NCBI GenBank assembly: GCA_002163155.1
Contig: MAAO01000008.1
Coordinates: forward strand, 1 to 64,000
Length of the DNA stretch: 64,000 nucleotides
Source: Halobacteriovorax marinus
GTDB taxonomy: Bacteria > Bdellovibrionota > Bacteriovoracia > Bacteriovoracales > Bacteriovoracaceae
Direction of reading: 5' to 3'
A program made the translations under genes and the position numbers. Of the stretch, positions 34,136 to 42,991 are shown piece by piece (the first letter of the stretch is position 1; the number at the start of each line of letters is the position of its first letter). The notes beneath the pieces were generated by a model. That model searched no databases. It saw nothing but the letters and a program-made list of their open reading frames with translations, and was not told the origin of the DNA.

Positions 34136-34900
34136 ATGTCAGAATTAAATTGGAAAGAAACTTTTGATCTCCTAGAAACTGGAGAAGTAAGATCAGCTGA
34201 AAAAGTTGATGGTAAATGGGTAGCTAATGTTGCTGTAAAAAAAGCAATTCTCTCTTCTTTTAAAGATGGAAATCTCGTGGACTTTGGTAATGAAGGATTT
34301 CCTGGATTCATTGATAAGCACAATCTTCCGCCACAGAAATTTACTCCAGAAAGAGGAGTTCGCATGGTTCCAGGTGGATCAAGTGTGAGACGTGGAGCTT
34401 ACGTGGCCAAAGGCGTGATCATTATGCCTCCGGCCTATGTAAATGTTGGTGCTTACGTAGACGAAGGAACAATGATTGATTCACACGCTCTCGTTGGATC
34501 GTGTGCGCAAATTGGTAAGAATGTTCATCTTTCTGCTGGCGTGCAAATTGGCGGGGTCTTAGAGCCCGTAGGACTAGCACCAGTAATTATTGAAGACAAT
34601 GCTTTCATTGGTGCCGGAGCGGTAATAGTAGAAGGTATACAAGTTTTAAAAGGTGCCGTAATTGCTCCTGGAGTGATCCTCTCTAAAGGTGTTCCCGTTT
34701 ACGACTGTGTAAATGAGAGAACTCTTGAGCGCGGAGAACCCATTCCTGAGAACGCTATTGTAGTTCCAGGAACAAGACCTGTGAACGATAAGCTTGCTTG
34801 GGCAAAGAATATGGGACTAAGCATGAACTGCGCTCTCATTGTTAAATATAGAGATGAGAAAAGTGACGCTTCATTAGAGTTAGAACAATTTCTTAGATAA
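34136..34900 (+). CDS. dapD: Tetrahydrodipicolinate N-succinyltransferase
   Basis: The product has 254 residues. The left-handed beta helix is clear from hexapeptide repeats around 90-200 (for example GSSVRRGAYVAKGVIIMPP, VNVGAYVDEGTMID and GAVIVEGIQVLKGA). The sequence matches DapD rather than the acetyl-transferring DapH. It is about 20 residues shorter at the N-terminus than E. coli DapD. It transfers succinyl from succinyl-CoA to tetrahydrodipicolinate. The presence of dapD implies a succinylase route, which needs DapC and a desuccinylase. Confidence 0.93.
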   Translation: MSELNWKETFDLLETGEVRSAEKVDGKWVANVAVKKAILSSFKDGNLVDFGNEGFPGFIDKHNLPPQKFTPERGVRMVPGGSSVRRGAYVAKGVIIMPPAYVNVGAYVDEGTMIDSHALVGSCAQIGKNVHLSAGVQIGGVLEPVGLAPVIIEDNAFIGAGAVIVEGIQVLKGAVIAPGVILSKGVPVYDCVNERTLERGEPIPENAIVVPGTRPVNDKLAWAKNMGLSMNCALIVKYRDEKSDASLELEQFLR

Positions 34901-34926
34901 ATAAAACTACAGCAAAGAGAGTAAAG

Positions 34927-36132
34927 ATGCATTTAAGTCCATCCCATAAAGAAGAATTAAAACGAGTCATTAAAAGACTCGACTCTTCTTTCTACTTCTA
35001 TGATCTAGATGGACTTAAAGATCATCTAAGCTATATGAATGATCAGCGCGATGAGTCCGTTAAACTCTGGTACGCCTGTAAGGCCAATCCCATGTCGGCC
35101 ATCTTGAAAATTTTTAGAAATTTAAACTTTGGTATCGACGTGGCCTCACAAGGGGAATTGGAACAAGTCTTAAGTAGTGGTGTAAAACCAGAAGACGTTC
35201 TCTCTACTGGACCTAGTAAGTCCCGCAAGTATCTTCGCTCCATGATTTTAAACGAAGTAGACGTGATTGTTCTTGAGAGTTTAAATCAGGCCTATTGGTT
35301 AGATGAAATCGCCAAAGAATTAGGAGCAACCCCTAAAGTCTTACTAAGAGTTCAACTCTCCTGGGATGAAGGAAAATCAGTCCTAGGCGGAGATGACATC
35401 ACCCCTTTTGGATTAGACCAGAAAGAATGGATGAAGTTAGATCTCGCAAAATGTTCAAGTCTAAATTTTCAAGGTTTCCACGTTTTTCAGTGGGGAAATA
35501 TCTTAGACCTTAGTAAACTTGAAATAATTTGGGAGAAAACTATTCTCGCCCTTAAAGAGCTCTCTAGTGAAATTAAGATTGAAATGAAGGTCATTGACCT
35601 TGGTGGAGGATTAGGTATTCCCTATCAAGACCAAGAGAGAACCATCGATTTTAAAGATGTGAACACTCTCCTGATGAAATTAAAAACAAAATATGAATTG
35701 CAAACGATTTGGATGGAACTTGGTCGTTACTGTACTGGCCCTTATGGTCATTACTTAACTCAAGTCATCGATAGAAAGACGGTGCGTGGAAAAGAGTTAC
35801 TGGTACTAGACGGTGGAATAAATCACATTGCTCGTCCCGCCCTCACTAACCAGAATTTCCCCTGTGAACTCTTTAGAGAGAGCACGGCCTCTAGAACTAG
35901 TTACACTGTTCATGGACCTCTGTGTACGGCACTAGACAAGCTGGGAACTTTTGATTTACCAAATGATATCAAAGAGGGCGATTGGCTCGTTTTCTCCCAA
36001 GCGGGCGCATACGGTTTCACAGAGGCAATGCCATTTTTTCTCTGCCACAACCTACCGGCAGAAGTGATTCTCTATAATGGAGATCTCATGACTCCAAGAA
36101 CAATTAAATCCTCCTCCGATTGGTTAATATAA
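34927..36132 (+). CDS. lysA: PLP-dependent decarboxylase, likely diaminopimelate decarboxylase
   Basis: The product has 401 residues of the fold III ornithine/diaminopimelate decarboxylase family. The PLP-binding Lys is Lys52 (YACKAN). Phosphate-binding GGGLG lies near 230, and GPLCTALDKLG near 335 is the expected Cys-containing dimer motif. AGAYG follows near 360. Sequence details (FHVFQWGN) are a little unlike classical LysA and closer to decarboxylases in peptide or siderophore clusters. Its place after dapD makes the lysine-forming step the most economical reading. No other lysA was seen in the window. Confidence 0.78.
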   Translation: MHLSPSHKEELKRVIKRLDSSFYFYDLDGLKDHLSYMNDQRDESVKLWYACKANPMSAILKIFRNLNFGIDVASQGELEQVLSSGVKPEDVLSTGPSKSRKYLRSMILNEVDVIVLESLNQAYWLDEIAKELGATPKVLLRVQLSWDEGKSVLGGDDITPFGLDQKEWMKLDLAKCSSLNFQGFHVFQWGNILDLSKLEIIWEKTILALKELSSEIKIEMKVIDLGGGLGIPYQDQERTIDFKDVNTLLMKLKTKYELQTIWMELGRYCTGPYGHYLTQVIDRKTVRGKELLVLDGGINHIARPALTNQNFPCELFRESTASRTSYTVHGPLCTALDKLGTFDLPNDIKEGDWLVFSQAGAYGFTEAMPFFLCHNLPAEVILYNGDLMTPRTIKSSSDWLI

Positions 36133-37250
36133 TGAATACAATAACAAGTTCAAAAGTCCCCGTTGTAGAACTTCCCAGTGGAGAAGTACTCTCTTTAAAA
36201 GTGATCGATATTGTTGGTAAGAAGAAAGGTCCCATGTGCTACTTGCAGGCCAGTGTTCACGGAGCTGAACACCAGGGAAACGCAGTCATCTACCAACTTT
36301 TAAAATACTTAGAAAAAAATGAAATTGCAGGCAGTATCCGTCTTGTCCCCATGGCGAATCCCATTGCCTTAAATAATAAAATTGGCACCTATACTCACGG
36401 GCGCTTCAATTCCAACACAGGTGACAATTGGAATCGCCTCTACCATGACTTCACAAAAGACAATGATCAGGTATTAGAGTTTGCCAAGAAATATCTAGGT
36501 TATGACGAGCTAGACATAGACAAGCAGTACAAGTTATTACTCAGTAAACTCATAGAAGATAAGAAGAATGAAAACTCAAACTACGGCATAGACCGCAACG
36601 GTCACGTGAATATCCTCTTACAAGAACTCGCCCACAATGCCGACTATGTACTCGATCTTCACACCGGTCCCGTGGCCACACGTTACCTCTATGTACCTGA
36701 GTACCTAGAAGAGAAGTGCGCTGATCTACAATTTCCCCACAATCTCATTATCCCTAATAATTTTGCTGGCGCCATGGATGAAGCGAGCTTCATGCCGTGG
36801 ATAAACTTGCAAAGAGCATTTAAAGAACTTGGAAGAGATTATGATATTGCCTTTGAAGCCTACACAGTTGAACTGGGTAGTGAGGAGAGAATCTCTCTAG
36901 AAGAAGCACAACTTGATCTACGCCATATCCTCCACTACTTATTCCTAAGAGGTATTGTCACTGAAGAAGACAACCCTATCACTACAACGATTAAGAAGTG
37001 TAAGCTCAAAGACTACAAGACTTACTACGCCCCAAGAGGAGCTCTCTATGAATATATGGTGCAACCAGGTCAAGCGGTTAAGAAGGGCGAGGTTTTAGCC
37101 GTGGCGCTAAATTTTGAAAATCACTTTAAAGAAGAAGAAATAAAAATAGAGCTAAGAGCGAACCAAGATTGTATCGTGATCAATCACTATCCAAGTAGCA
37201 GTGTTCCAAGTGGAGCTGAACTCTTTCAAGTTATGGAGTCCATCTATTAA
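36132..37250 (+). CDS. AstE/aspartoacylase-family zinc hydrolase, candidate DapE substitute
   Basis: The product has 372 residues of the M14-like AstE/AspA family. Zinc ligands are His43 and Glu46 (SVHGAEHQGN) and His177 (VLDLHTGP). The catalytic Glu is Glu247 (YTVELGS). A C-terminal barrel-like part (GALYEYMVQPGQAVKKGEVL) is typical. The ATG at 36132 shares a base with the lysA stop. AstE removes succinyl from succinyl-amino acids, so as the last gene of a dapD-containing operon it could desuccinylate succinyl-diaminopimelate, normally done by the unrelated M20 enzyme DapE. That role is inference. Confidence 0.8.
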   Translation: MNTITSSKVPVVELPSGEVLSLKVIDIVGKKKGPMCYLQASVHGAEHQGNAVIYQLLKYLEKNEIAGSIRLVPMANPIALNNKIGTYTHGRFNSNTGDNWNRLYHDFTKDNDQVLEFAKKYLGYDELDIDKQYKLLLSKLIEDKKNENSNYGIDRNGHVNILLQELAHNADYVLDLHTGPVATRYLYVPEYLEEKCADLQFPHNLIIPNNFAGAMDEASFMPWINLQRAFKELGRDYDIAFEAYTVELGSEERISLEEAQLDLRHILHYLFLRGIVTEEDNPITTTIKKCKLKDYKTYYAPRGALYEYMVQPGQAVKKGEVLAVALNFENHFKEEEIKIELRANQDCIVINHYPSSSVPSGAELFQVMESIY

Positions 37251-37618
37251 TTAAGTTCACAATCAAAATCAATCTTCTTATCAGTCCCCGTCAGTGTATC
37301 TAGTCCCTCAAAGGAAACATTATCATCACTGTCGATAAGAACAACTATGGCCGACTTATCAATGTCCGGTAAGTGGAAGGCCACTCCATTTGGAACTGAC
37401 TGTACAGTGACAGTTTCTATGAGATTATAAATATCTCCACCTTGAGTTGAGAAAGTATGGAGAACATTATCATTTTGAATGAATTCTAATTCAATATCAG
37501 AATCATTAGAGAAACAATAAATTCTCTCTATGCCAAAATCACTGTAAATTCCCTGCGCTAAGACGGAACTTTGGAATAAGAAGGCACAGGCCAAAATCAA
37601 TTTATGGATACATTTCAT
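37247..37618 (-). CDS. Small exported protein of unknown function
   Basis: The product has 123 residues with a signal peptide of about 21 residues (ending SSVLAQG). The mature part has two cysteines (near 35 and 120) and an Asp-rich beta pattern. The stop overlaps the convergent hydrolase gene by four bases. AGGAG stands before the start. No family is recognised. Confidence 0.6.
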   Translation of the reverse strand: MKCIHKLILACAFLFQSSVLAQGIYSDFGIERIYCFSNDSDIELEFIQNDNVLHTFSTQGGDIYNLIETVTVQSVPNGVAFHLPDIDKSAIVVLIDSDDNVSFEGLDTLTGTDKKIDFDCELN

Positions 37619-37707
37619 ACTTCTCTCCTATCCGAATAGAATAGGAGGAAATAGCACGGTTATTTTAGAAGTAATGTGAAGATATCTTCACACTTTAGAA
37701 TTTTTAA

Positions 37708-38811
37708 TTACTCACCTGTATATTCAAAAACTTGGATTTTATACATTTGTACTTTTTCTTTAGCTATTAGATCACTATACTTTGGTGATACATCCACAAA
37801 GCCTGCCAGATCACTCTCAGGCACCCTTAAATAACTTCTAAGCACAAGAACTGCACCCACGGCGAGCGAAGGTTTAAGTTGCTGTAGATAGTCCCGCTCT
37901 AGGTCTCCACCAAAGTAACTAGGTACATCACTTAAGCTCACAAAGTTAAGACTCTTTGCTTTCACCTTTGAAGAGGCAGAGATTAAATCATGATTGAGAA
38001 AGTGTACTTTACTCTTTGAGTTAAGTGACTTCTTCATTTGTTCAAAACATTCCTCTTTCGCTTCAATCGTATTGCCATCTTCATGTTGAATTCTGCCAAA
38101 GAAACAAAGATTTAAAAAGAAACTCGACCTAGTTAGAGAATGAGTAAAGAGCCTCTCAAAAGCATTGTAGTAGTATTCAAAATGACTTTCAGGTTGATTC
38201 ATTTTAATGAAATCACCTTTATAGAGAAGAGCATTGAAGACACTCTTATTTCCTAACATAAAGAGCACCACTTTCCATTTCCTCATAGGGAAATCATTGT
38301 GATAATAGTGCACTTGATCTGAAACATTATGATACTTAAAACTTTGATCAAAGTTTTTACCGATGATTTTTTGAACAATTTTTGCAAAGACCGCAAATGT
38401 TCTCTCCCACTTCCCAATATAGAGAATAGAGCCCCACTTTAACTCACCAAAAACTCGCGTAAAATATTCAACACATTCAAAACTTAAATCTAGCGACTCA
38501 AAGATCTCTCTTCTCTTTATTGCATAGTCATAGGCCGCGTAGGGAGGAAATCCCCAAAAGGCCAGGTAATCGTGGTGACTAAGAGACTTAATACTTTCTT
38601 TTCTAAGCTCGGTTAAGAGCAACTGAGGTCTAGAGACATCAACGCAGTAGAGATTATCACATTTCTCATGAAGTAGTGGCATCGCCCTAGAACCGGAACC
38701 AGCAATGGTTAAAATATTCTTAGGTTTAAGAGCATTAATCATTCTAAACTCTAATTCAGTATCTTCATTACCTAAGGTGTAATTTAAATCTGAAAAATAC
38801 TTCTTAACCAT
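37708..38811 (-). CDS. DUF3419/BtaA-like aminocarboxypropyl transferase
   Basis: The product has 367 residues. NEDTELEFRMI (about 15-25), LTIAGSGSRAMPLL with a SAM-binding glycine motif, and VDVSRPQLLLTELR (near 60) match DUF3419, which includes BtaA, the enzyme that moves the aminocarboxypropyl group of SAM to diacylglycerol in betaine-lipid synthesis. There is no methyltransferase (BtaB) domain, so a methylated betaine head group is not implied. It is the last gene of a four-gene minus-strand operon and overlaps the preceding gene by eight bases. The substrate is inferred from the lipid-related neighbours. Confidence 0.78.
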   Translation of the reverse strand: MVKKYFSDLNYTLGNEDTELEFRMINALKPKNILTIAGSGSRAMPLLHEKCDNLYCVDVSRPQLLLTELRKESIKSLSHHDYLAFWGFPPYAAYDYAIKRREIFESLDLSFECVEYFTRVFGELKWGSILYIGKWERTFAVFAKIVQKIIGKNFDQSFKYHNVSDQVHYYHNDFPMRKWKVVLFMLGNKSVFNALLYKGDFIKMNQPESHFEYYYNAFERLFTHSLTRSSFFLNLCFFGRIQHEDGNTIEAKEECFEQMKKSLNSKSKVHFLNHDLISASSKVKAKSLNFVSLSDVPSYFGGDLERDYLQQLKPSLAVGAVLVLRSYLRVPESDLAGFVDVSPKYSDLIAKEKVQMYKIQVFEYTGE

Positions 38812-40846
38812 TACTATTCCTTTTTTTTAGGGCGTGTCCACGACAAAGAGCAAACTCTTCATCTGTAATAAAACCATTATGACCCATAATTGCAGAAAGT
38901 CTAACCCCATGAACTTTCGCCATACGATCAATTTCTAAAACTTTCTCATAACTAATATTTCTTCCAAGAGTAAAACTCTCCAATTTCCCATCCATCGCTA
39001 GAAGTGCAGTCTCAGCTAAGCAGGCGTAGACTATATTTCCCTCAAGACCTATATCAACGTTTGACTTGATTTCACCTGGAAGTTGCACTTCACCGCTGGC
39101 TATGACCATCACATCTGGTCTCTTCACTGCATCTTCTTGACTAATATCAAAAGGTCTAGAAACGTCACAGATCACACAACCAGGTTTCACAAGATCAATA
39201 TCGAGAATCTTCTTTCCCTGCGCTGAAGTCGTAGTGACAATGAGATCACAATCAGCACTATGCAAATCTGCATGAGTGGCCACTGTGATTTTACAATTAG
39301 GTGCAATTTCTTTAATGGTATCTTTTAACTCTAAGAGTTTATAGGGTCTAGGCGCCACAAGAATAATTTCTTTCCAAGTAGTCGCTAGGATCTTTGCACT
39401 CACTGAACCTATGGCACCAGTAGCACCAACAATCATAACTTTCGACTGTGTGATTCCATCAACAGTTTTAACAAGGCCCAATTTTTCAATAGCAAACTTA
39501 GCCGCCCAAATAGTTGAACAAGCAGAGAGAGCATTTCCCGTGGTGACAGGAATGGGAGAGCGCTGATCAACACTGATTCCAGCGTCCCCTACAATCTTAG
39601 TAAAAGCACCAAGGCCTATAATACCTGCATTATGAGAACTGGCGTCCTTACAAATATTTACTAGCTTCTTGTAAACTGTTTCTGGGTTTTGCTCTAAGAG
39701 CATTTTAGGCGTATCAGTTACAGTATAAATTAACCCTTGCACTTCCTTACCAGTTTTCTCTGATTTAATTCCGCTTATATTTCCATAGAAGAAACCAGGC
39801 GTGAGAGAGAAAACTTTTTCAAATATTGGACCTAGGTGTTTTTTAAAGCGTTTTGTTTTTTTAAGTAGAGGATGTTTAAACAATTGATCCTTACTTAGAG
39901 GATGAATGATAAAAGCAAATTTAGAAACTTCATCACTACCGTTTTCGTCAATGAGTTTATGATGCTCAACTTTCATATTGAGCACATCCACCCAGTGTAA
40001 AATATCATCAGCTGTGAGAGGTTCATTTTGAAAGGCCTGCATGAGCGCTTCTAATACAGAGAAATTCACATAACGGCTCTTCACCACTTTAGGCATACAA
40101 GAAATAACGTCCTTAGCACCGTCTTTTATAAGTTTCTTCTTCATGAGAGAACCCATGAAATCAAGCACAACAGTTTTTCCCTTCAAGTGTTCACGGTCAA
40201 TAATTTGTACTGTCCCTTCATTACCTACAAAGACATCACTTTTGAAGAATTTTTTTAGTCCCTTGTGAACTTTTGCATCTTCTATTTTAAAGGTAGCGAG
40301 ACTAGATTGACTAACTTTCTTTAACCCAATAAAGGGAGATACTGTATTTAAAAACTTCTCAAGTTGTTTATTGGAATTTAAATTATAGGGAAGTCTTAAA
40401 AAAGAATAAGGATCAGCAAGACATAACTTCCCATCTAATTCTTCAATAATATCGACTAGGTTCTTTTGCAGAGAACCAGTATACATCCCGACTCTCTTAC
40501 CTTTTAGAGTATTCTTATGAGTGAGGTAGAATTGTCTAAAGGCCCAAGGAATATAGACATCTTTTAAGAGCTGCCCATCAACCATAACTGTTTGTCTGGG
40601 GAGGCCCTTTAATTTTTGAGTCTGAGGGTGCTCAAGCACTTTCTTCTTAGTTTTTATTTTTGGAGGGACACCACTAAGACAGATGACATCACAAATGCCG
40701 TCAAACTTCTTAATTAAACTCTCCGCCAAGTCCATATCAAAACCAATAGCGTATTGGGTAAGCCTTAAGGACTCACCATTAAACTCTATGATCTCATCAA
40801 AGTTCTTATTATTTTGTGCAAAGGCTATAGAGACAACATGTTTCAC
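38804..40846 (-). CDS. Two-part protein with C-terminal acyl-ACP reductase-like domain
   Basis: The product has 680 residues. The C-terminal third (about 405-650) resembles the cyanobacterial long-chain acyl-ACP reductase AAR: NAGIIGLGAFTKIVGDAG, TTGNALSACS, the Rossmann motif VMIVGATGAIGS, and ACLAETALLAM with Cys609, matching the acyl-carrying Cys (Cys294 in the Synechococcus enzyme, from memory), followed by FTLGRN. It should yield fatty aldehydes. The N-terminal part (1-300) recalls an uncharacterised family often labelled quinate 5-dehydrogenase. It overlaps both operon neighbours by four to eight bases. Confidence 0.75.
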   Translation of the reverse strand: MKHVVSIAFAQNNKNFDEIIEFNGESLRLTQYAIGFDMDLAESLIKKFDGICDVICLSGVPPKIKTKKKVLEHPQTQKLKGLPRQTVMVDGQLLKDVYIPWAFRQFYLTHKNTLKGKRVGMYTGSLQKNLVDIIEELDGKLCLADPYSFLRLPYNLNSNKQLEKFLNTVSPFIGLKKVSQSSLATFKIEDAKVHKGLKKFFKSDVFVGNEGTVQIIDREHLKGKTVVLDFMGSLMKKKLIKDGAKDVISCMPKVVKSRYVNFSVLEALMQAFQNEPLTADDILHWVDVLNMKVEHHKLIDENGSDEVSKFAFIIHPLSKDQLFKHPLLKKTKRFKKHLGPIFEKVFSLTPGFFYGNISGIKSEKTGKEVQGLIYTVTDTPKMLLEQNPETVYKKLVNICKDASSHNAGIIGLGAFTKIVGDAGISVDQRSPIPVTTGNALSACSTIWAAKFAIEKLGLVKTVDGITQSKVMIVGATGAIGSVSAKILATTWKEIILVAPRPYKLLELKDTIKEIAPNCKITVATHADLHSADCDLIVTTTSAQGKKILDIDLVKPGCVICDVSRPFDISQEDAVKRPDVMVIASGEVQLPGEIKSNVDIGLEGNIVYACLAETALLAMDGKLESFTLGRNISYEKVLEIDRMAKVHGVRLSAIMGHNGFITDEEFALCRGHALKKRNSNG

Positions 40847-41883
40847 TTGCCCTCCCTAAGTAACTTCTTAGCTTTCTTAAAAATGGCCTCATGATAAGTA
40901 TCAAAACTAGAAAGCTCTTTTAAACCTAAGTCTTTTTTAGCATTCTTATTTCCGTAATTCACAGGAGTGGTCATGTAATGAATGATTTCACTGGGAATTC
41001 CTAAGAGATCGAATGATTTTTCAATCAAGGGATGATTATCCATAGAGACAATCTTTGTTTGGATATTAAAAGCTGCTAAGCTCCGATAAATAAGCTCTTC
41101 TACTTTTGGAGCTTCCCTATCTACCAGCTGATAACACTTTATCTTCTCTTCACTCTCTTCGCCTGCAACACCAAGAGCTATCATTTTTGCTACATGATCA
41201 ACTGAGACAACTGGAAGTGTGGCCTTAGAATTTAGTGGCAGAGGAAGAAATGGTAAGTGAGTGATGGCAGGGGCGACACTTTTAAACTTCGCCATCCTTT
41301 CCCAAAAATAATAAGGACCATCAATTTTTTCAAATTCACCAGTCTCGCTGTGACCAATGATAATTCCTGGTCTATATATTTTAATTTTAAAGTCACCTTT
41401 AACATTTCTCACAATTCTCTCGGCCTCATATTTAGTGGAAGAGTAAGGATTGGAAAAATTCTGAGACGCATAGAAATCGTCCTCATTAAACTCTCCCCCA
41501 TGATCACCACTCACAGCTATGGTGCTGACATAGTGAAAAGTCTTTAATTTCTTACAGAGTTTTGCAAAGAAGAGAACATTCAGTGTTCCTAGGACATTTT
41601 GCATATAACAAGTGGGATGGTCGCCTTTTAAATCATAGAAGGCCCCCATGTGGAGAATACTTTCAACATTTTCTAGAAATTCTAAGACACTGCCCTCGAT
41701 GAGATCGGGTTCAGTCAGGTCCCCTTTCACAAGGGTAATATTGTCGTATTGAGAATATAAGGCACGCGCTTTTTGTAGACTATTTTTTCTAACTAATAGA
41801 TAGAGATGATCCTGTGATTTTGCTAAAAGTGGAATCAATTCTTTACCTAAATAACCAGTGCTACCGGTTATGAAGAGCTTCAT
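40843..41883 (-). CDS. Extended SDR, fatty-acyl-reductase/thioester-reductase-like
   Basis: The product has 346 residues. It begins MKLFITGSTGYLGKELI (NADP-binding TGxTGxxG), with the catalytic YSSTK (Tyr and Lys) near 147-151 and the preceding Ser in HYVSTIAVSG. The family (NAD_binding_4) includes fatty-acyl-CoA reductases and NRPS thioester reductases. In this operon a step of aldehyde or acyl reduction to alcohol is likely. It overlaps the preceding gene by ATGA and the next by four bases. No acyl-carrier domain is present. Confidence 0.8.
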   Translation of the reverse strand: MKLFITGSTGYLGKELIPLLAKSQDHLYLLVRKNSLQKARALYSQYDNITLVKGDLTEPDLIEGSVLEFLENVESILHMGAFYDLKGDHPTCYMQNVLGTLNVLFFAKLCKKLKTFHYVSTIAVSGDHGGEFNEDDFYASQNFSNPYSSTKYEAERIVRNVKGDFKIKIYRPGIIIGHSETGEFEKIDGPYYFWERMAKFKSVAPAITHLPFLPLPLNSKATLPVVSVDHVAKMIALGVAGEESEEKIKCYQLVDREAPKVEELIYRSLAAFNIQTKIVSMDNHPLIEKSFDLLGIPSEIIHYMTTPVNYGNKNAKKDLGLKELSSFDTYHEAIFKKAKKLLREGK

Positions 41884-42857
41884 GACAAAGTGACCTCGTT
41901 TCTATGGTTTATAAGAGACTTTTCGTCATCTTTTGAATAAACCTTTAACGAAGAAGGGTTGATTTCTATGTCCCAAATGTTCTTGGAATCTGCGCTACTG
42001 TTAAGGACTTCCCCATCTCCAAAGAAGAAAACTTCCTTTTCTGGCATGAGGTTCTCAATTTGCATTTTATCTGTTTCAAAAGATATCACATCCGGGTCAC
42101 CGTAGGGATATTGATTCATGGCCATTTTATAGCAGCATCTAAGAAACTTCTTATGGTCAGTATGTTTGAAAATAGTGACGTTGAACTTACCGTCCTGATT
42201 GCTGGTATCTGGTGCCACATTAAATGTGCCCGCCAAGTGAGATTGATTATTAATCAATAAGAGCGGTGTATCGACAATTCCTGAGAATTGTTCGGATTCA
42301 ATCTTTAATTTATAGTTTGGAAATTTTAGACCCTTGAGCTCACTTAGAATAAAGAACGAGTAAATACTCTTTCCTGTGAGGTTCATTAATTTCTTAAATC
42401 TAGGAAATTTAGCTCTAAGTTCATTTATCTTTTGAGAAACTTGGGCACCAAGACCTAGTCCTCCGTTAGTGGCCATATAGAGTCCGTTCACTTTTATAAG
42501 ATCAATATACTTGTATTCGTTATTTCTAATGAAGTGAGTGATATTTTTCACACTCTGCTTATTACCAAGCTCTGTCGCCAGATCATTTGCCGTTCCTCCG
42601 GCCATAACCAGAAGACCAATGTCCTGTCCCGCTAAAGATTGGATCAAGGTATTCACTGTTCCATCACCACCAACAGAAACGATGGCATCACATTTTGCAT
42701 CAATATCATTAACAAGATTTTCTTTTAATTCGACTAGATTATTAGGTGTTCTATAAGTGATATCACTTCTAAAGAGCGATTGATCAATTTGTCTCTTCCA
42801 GTAGTGGAATGACGTGTGACTGGCCCTCTTATTTAGATATACACTAATATTTTGCAT
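41880..42857 (-). CDS. Diacylglycerol/lipid kinase family protein
   Basis: The product has 325 residues. The DAGK catalytic core is clear: CDAIVSVGGDGTVNTLIQ with GGDG near 63-66, and AGGTANDLATELG near 85-97. The second domain (about 140-310) has the YegS-like beta sandwich and the GDGE metal-site region (FFGDGEVL). It should phosphorylate a lipid alcohol such as diacylglycerol. It is the first gene of a four-gene operon with the acyl reductases and the BtaA-like protein. GAGG precedes the ATG. It is divergent from the methyltransferase gene at 42992. Confidence 0.87.
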   Translation of the reverse strand: MQNISVYLNKRASHTSFHYWKRQIDQSLFRSDITYRTPNNLVELKENLVNDIDAKCDAIVSVGGDGTVNTLIQSLAGQDIGLLVMAGGTANDLATELGNKQSVKNITHFIRNNEYKYIDLIKVNGLYMATNGGLGLGAQVSQKINELRAKFPRFKKLMNLTGKSIYSFFILSELKGLKFPNYKLKIESEQFSGIVDTPLLLINNQSHLAGTFNVAPDTSNQDGKFNVTIFKHTDHKKFLRCCYKMAMNQYPYGDPDVISFETDKMQIENLMPEKEVFFFGDGEVLNSSADSKNIWDIEINPSSLKVYSKDDEKSLINHRNEVTLS

Positions 42858-42991
42858 GGATTCCTCTGTTATTTCGATTCACCAAAGTATAAACTGACCA
42901 AGTATGAACAAGGGGATCTTTGTACTTTTTTCAAAGGCCGTCACGATTCGAACACCCCTTAACTATCTAAAATAACTACAGGAATAAACAT

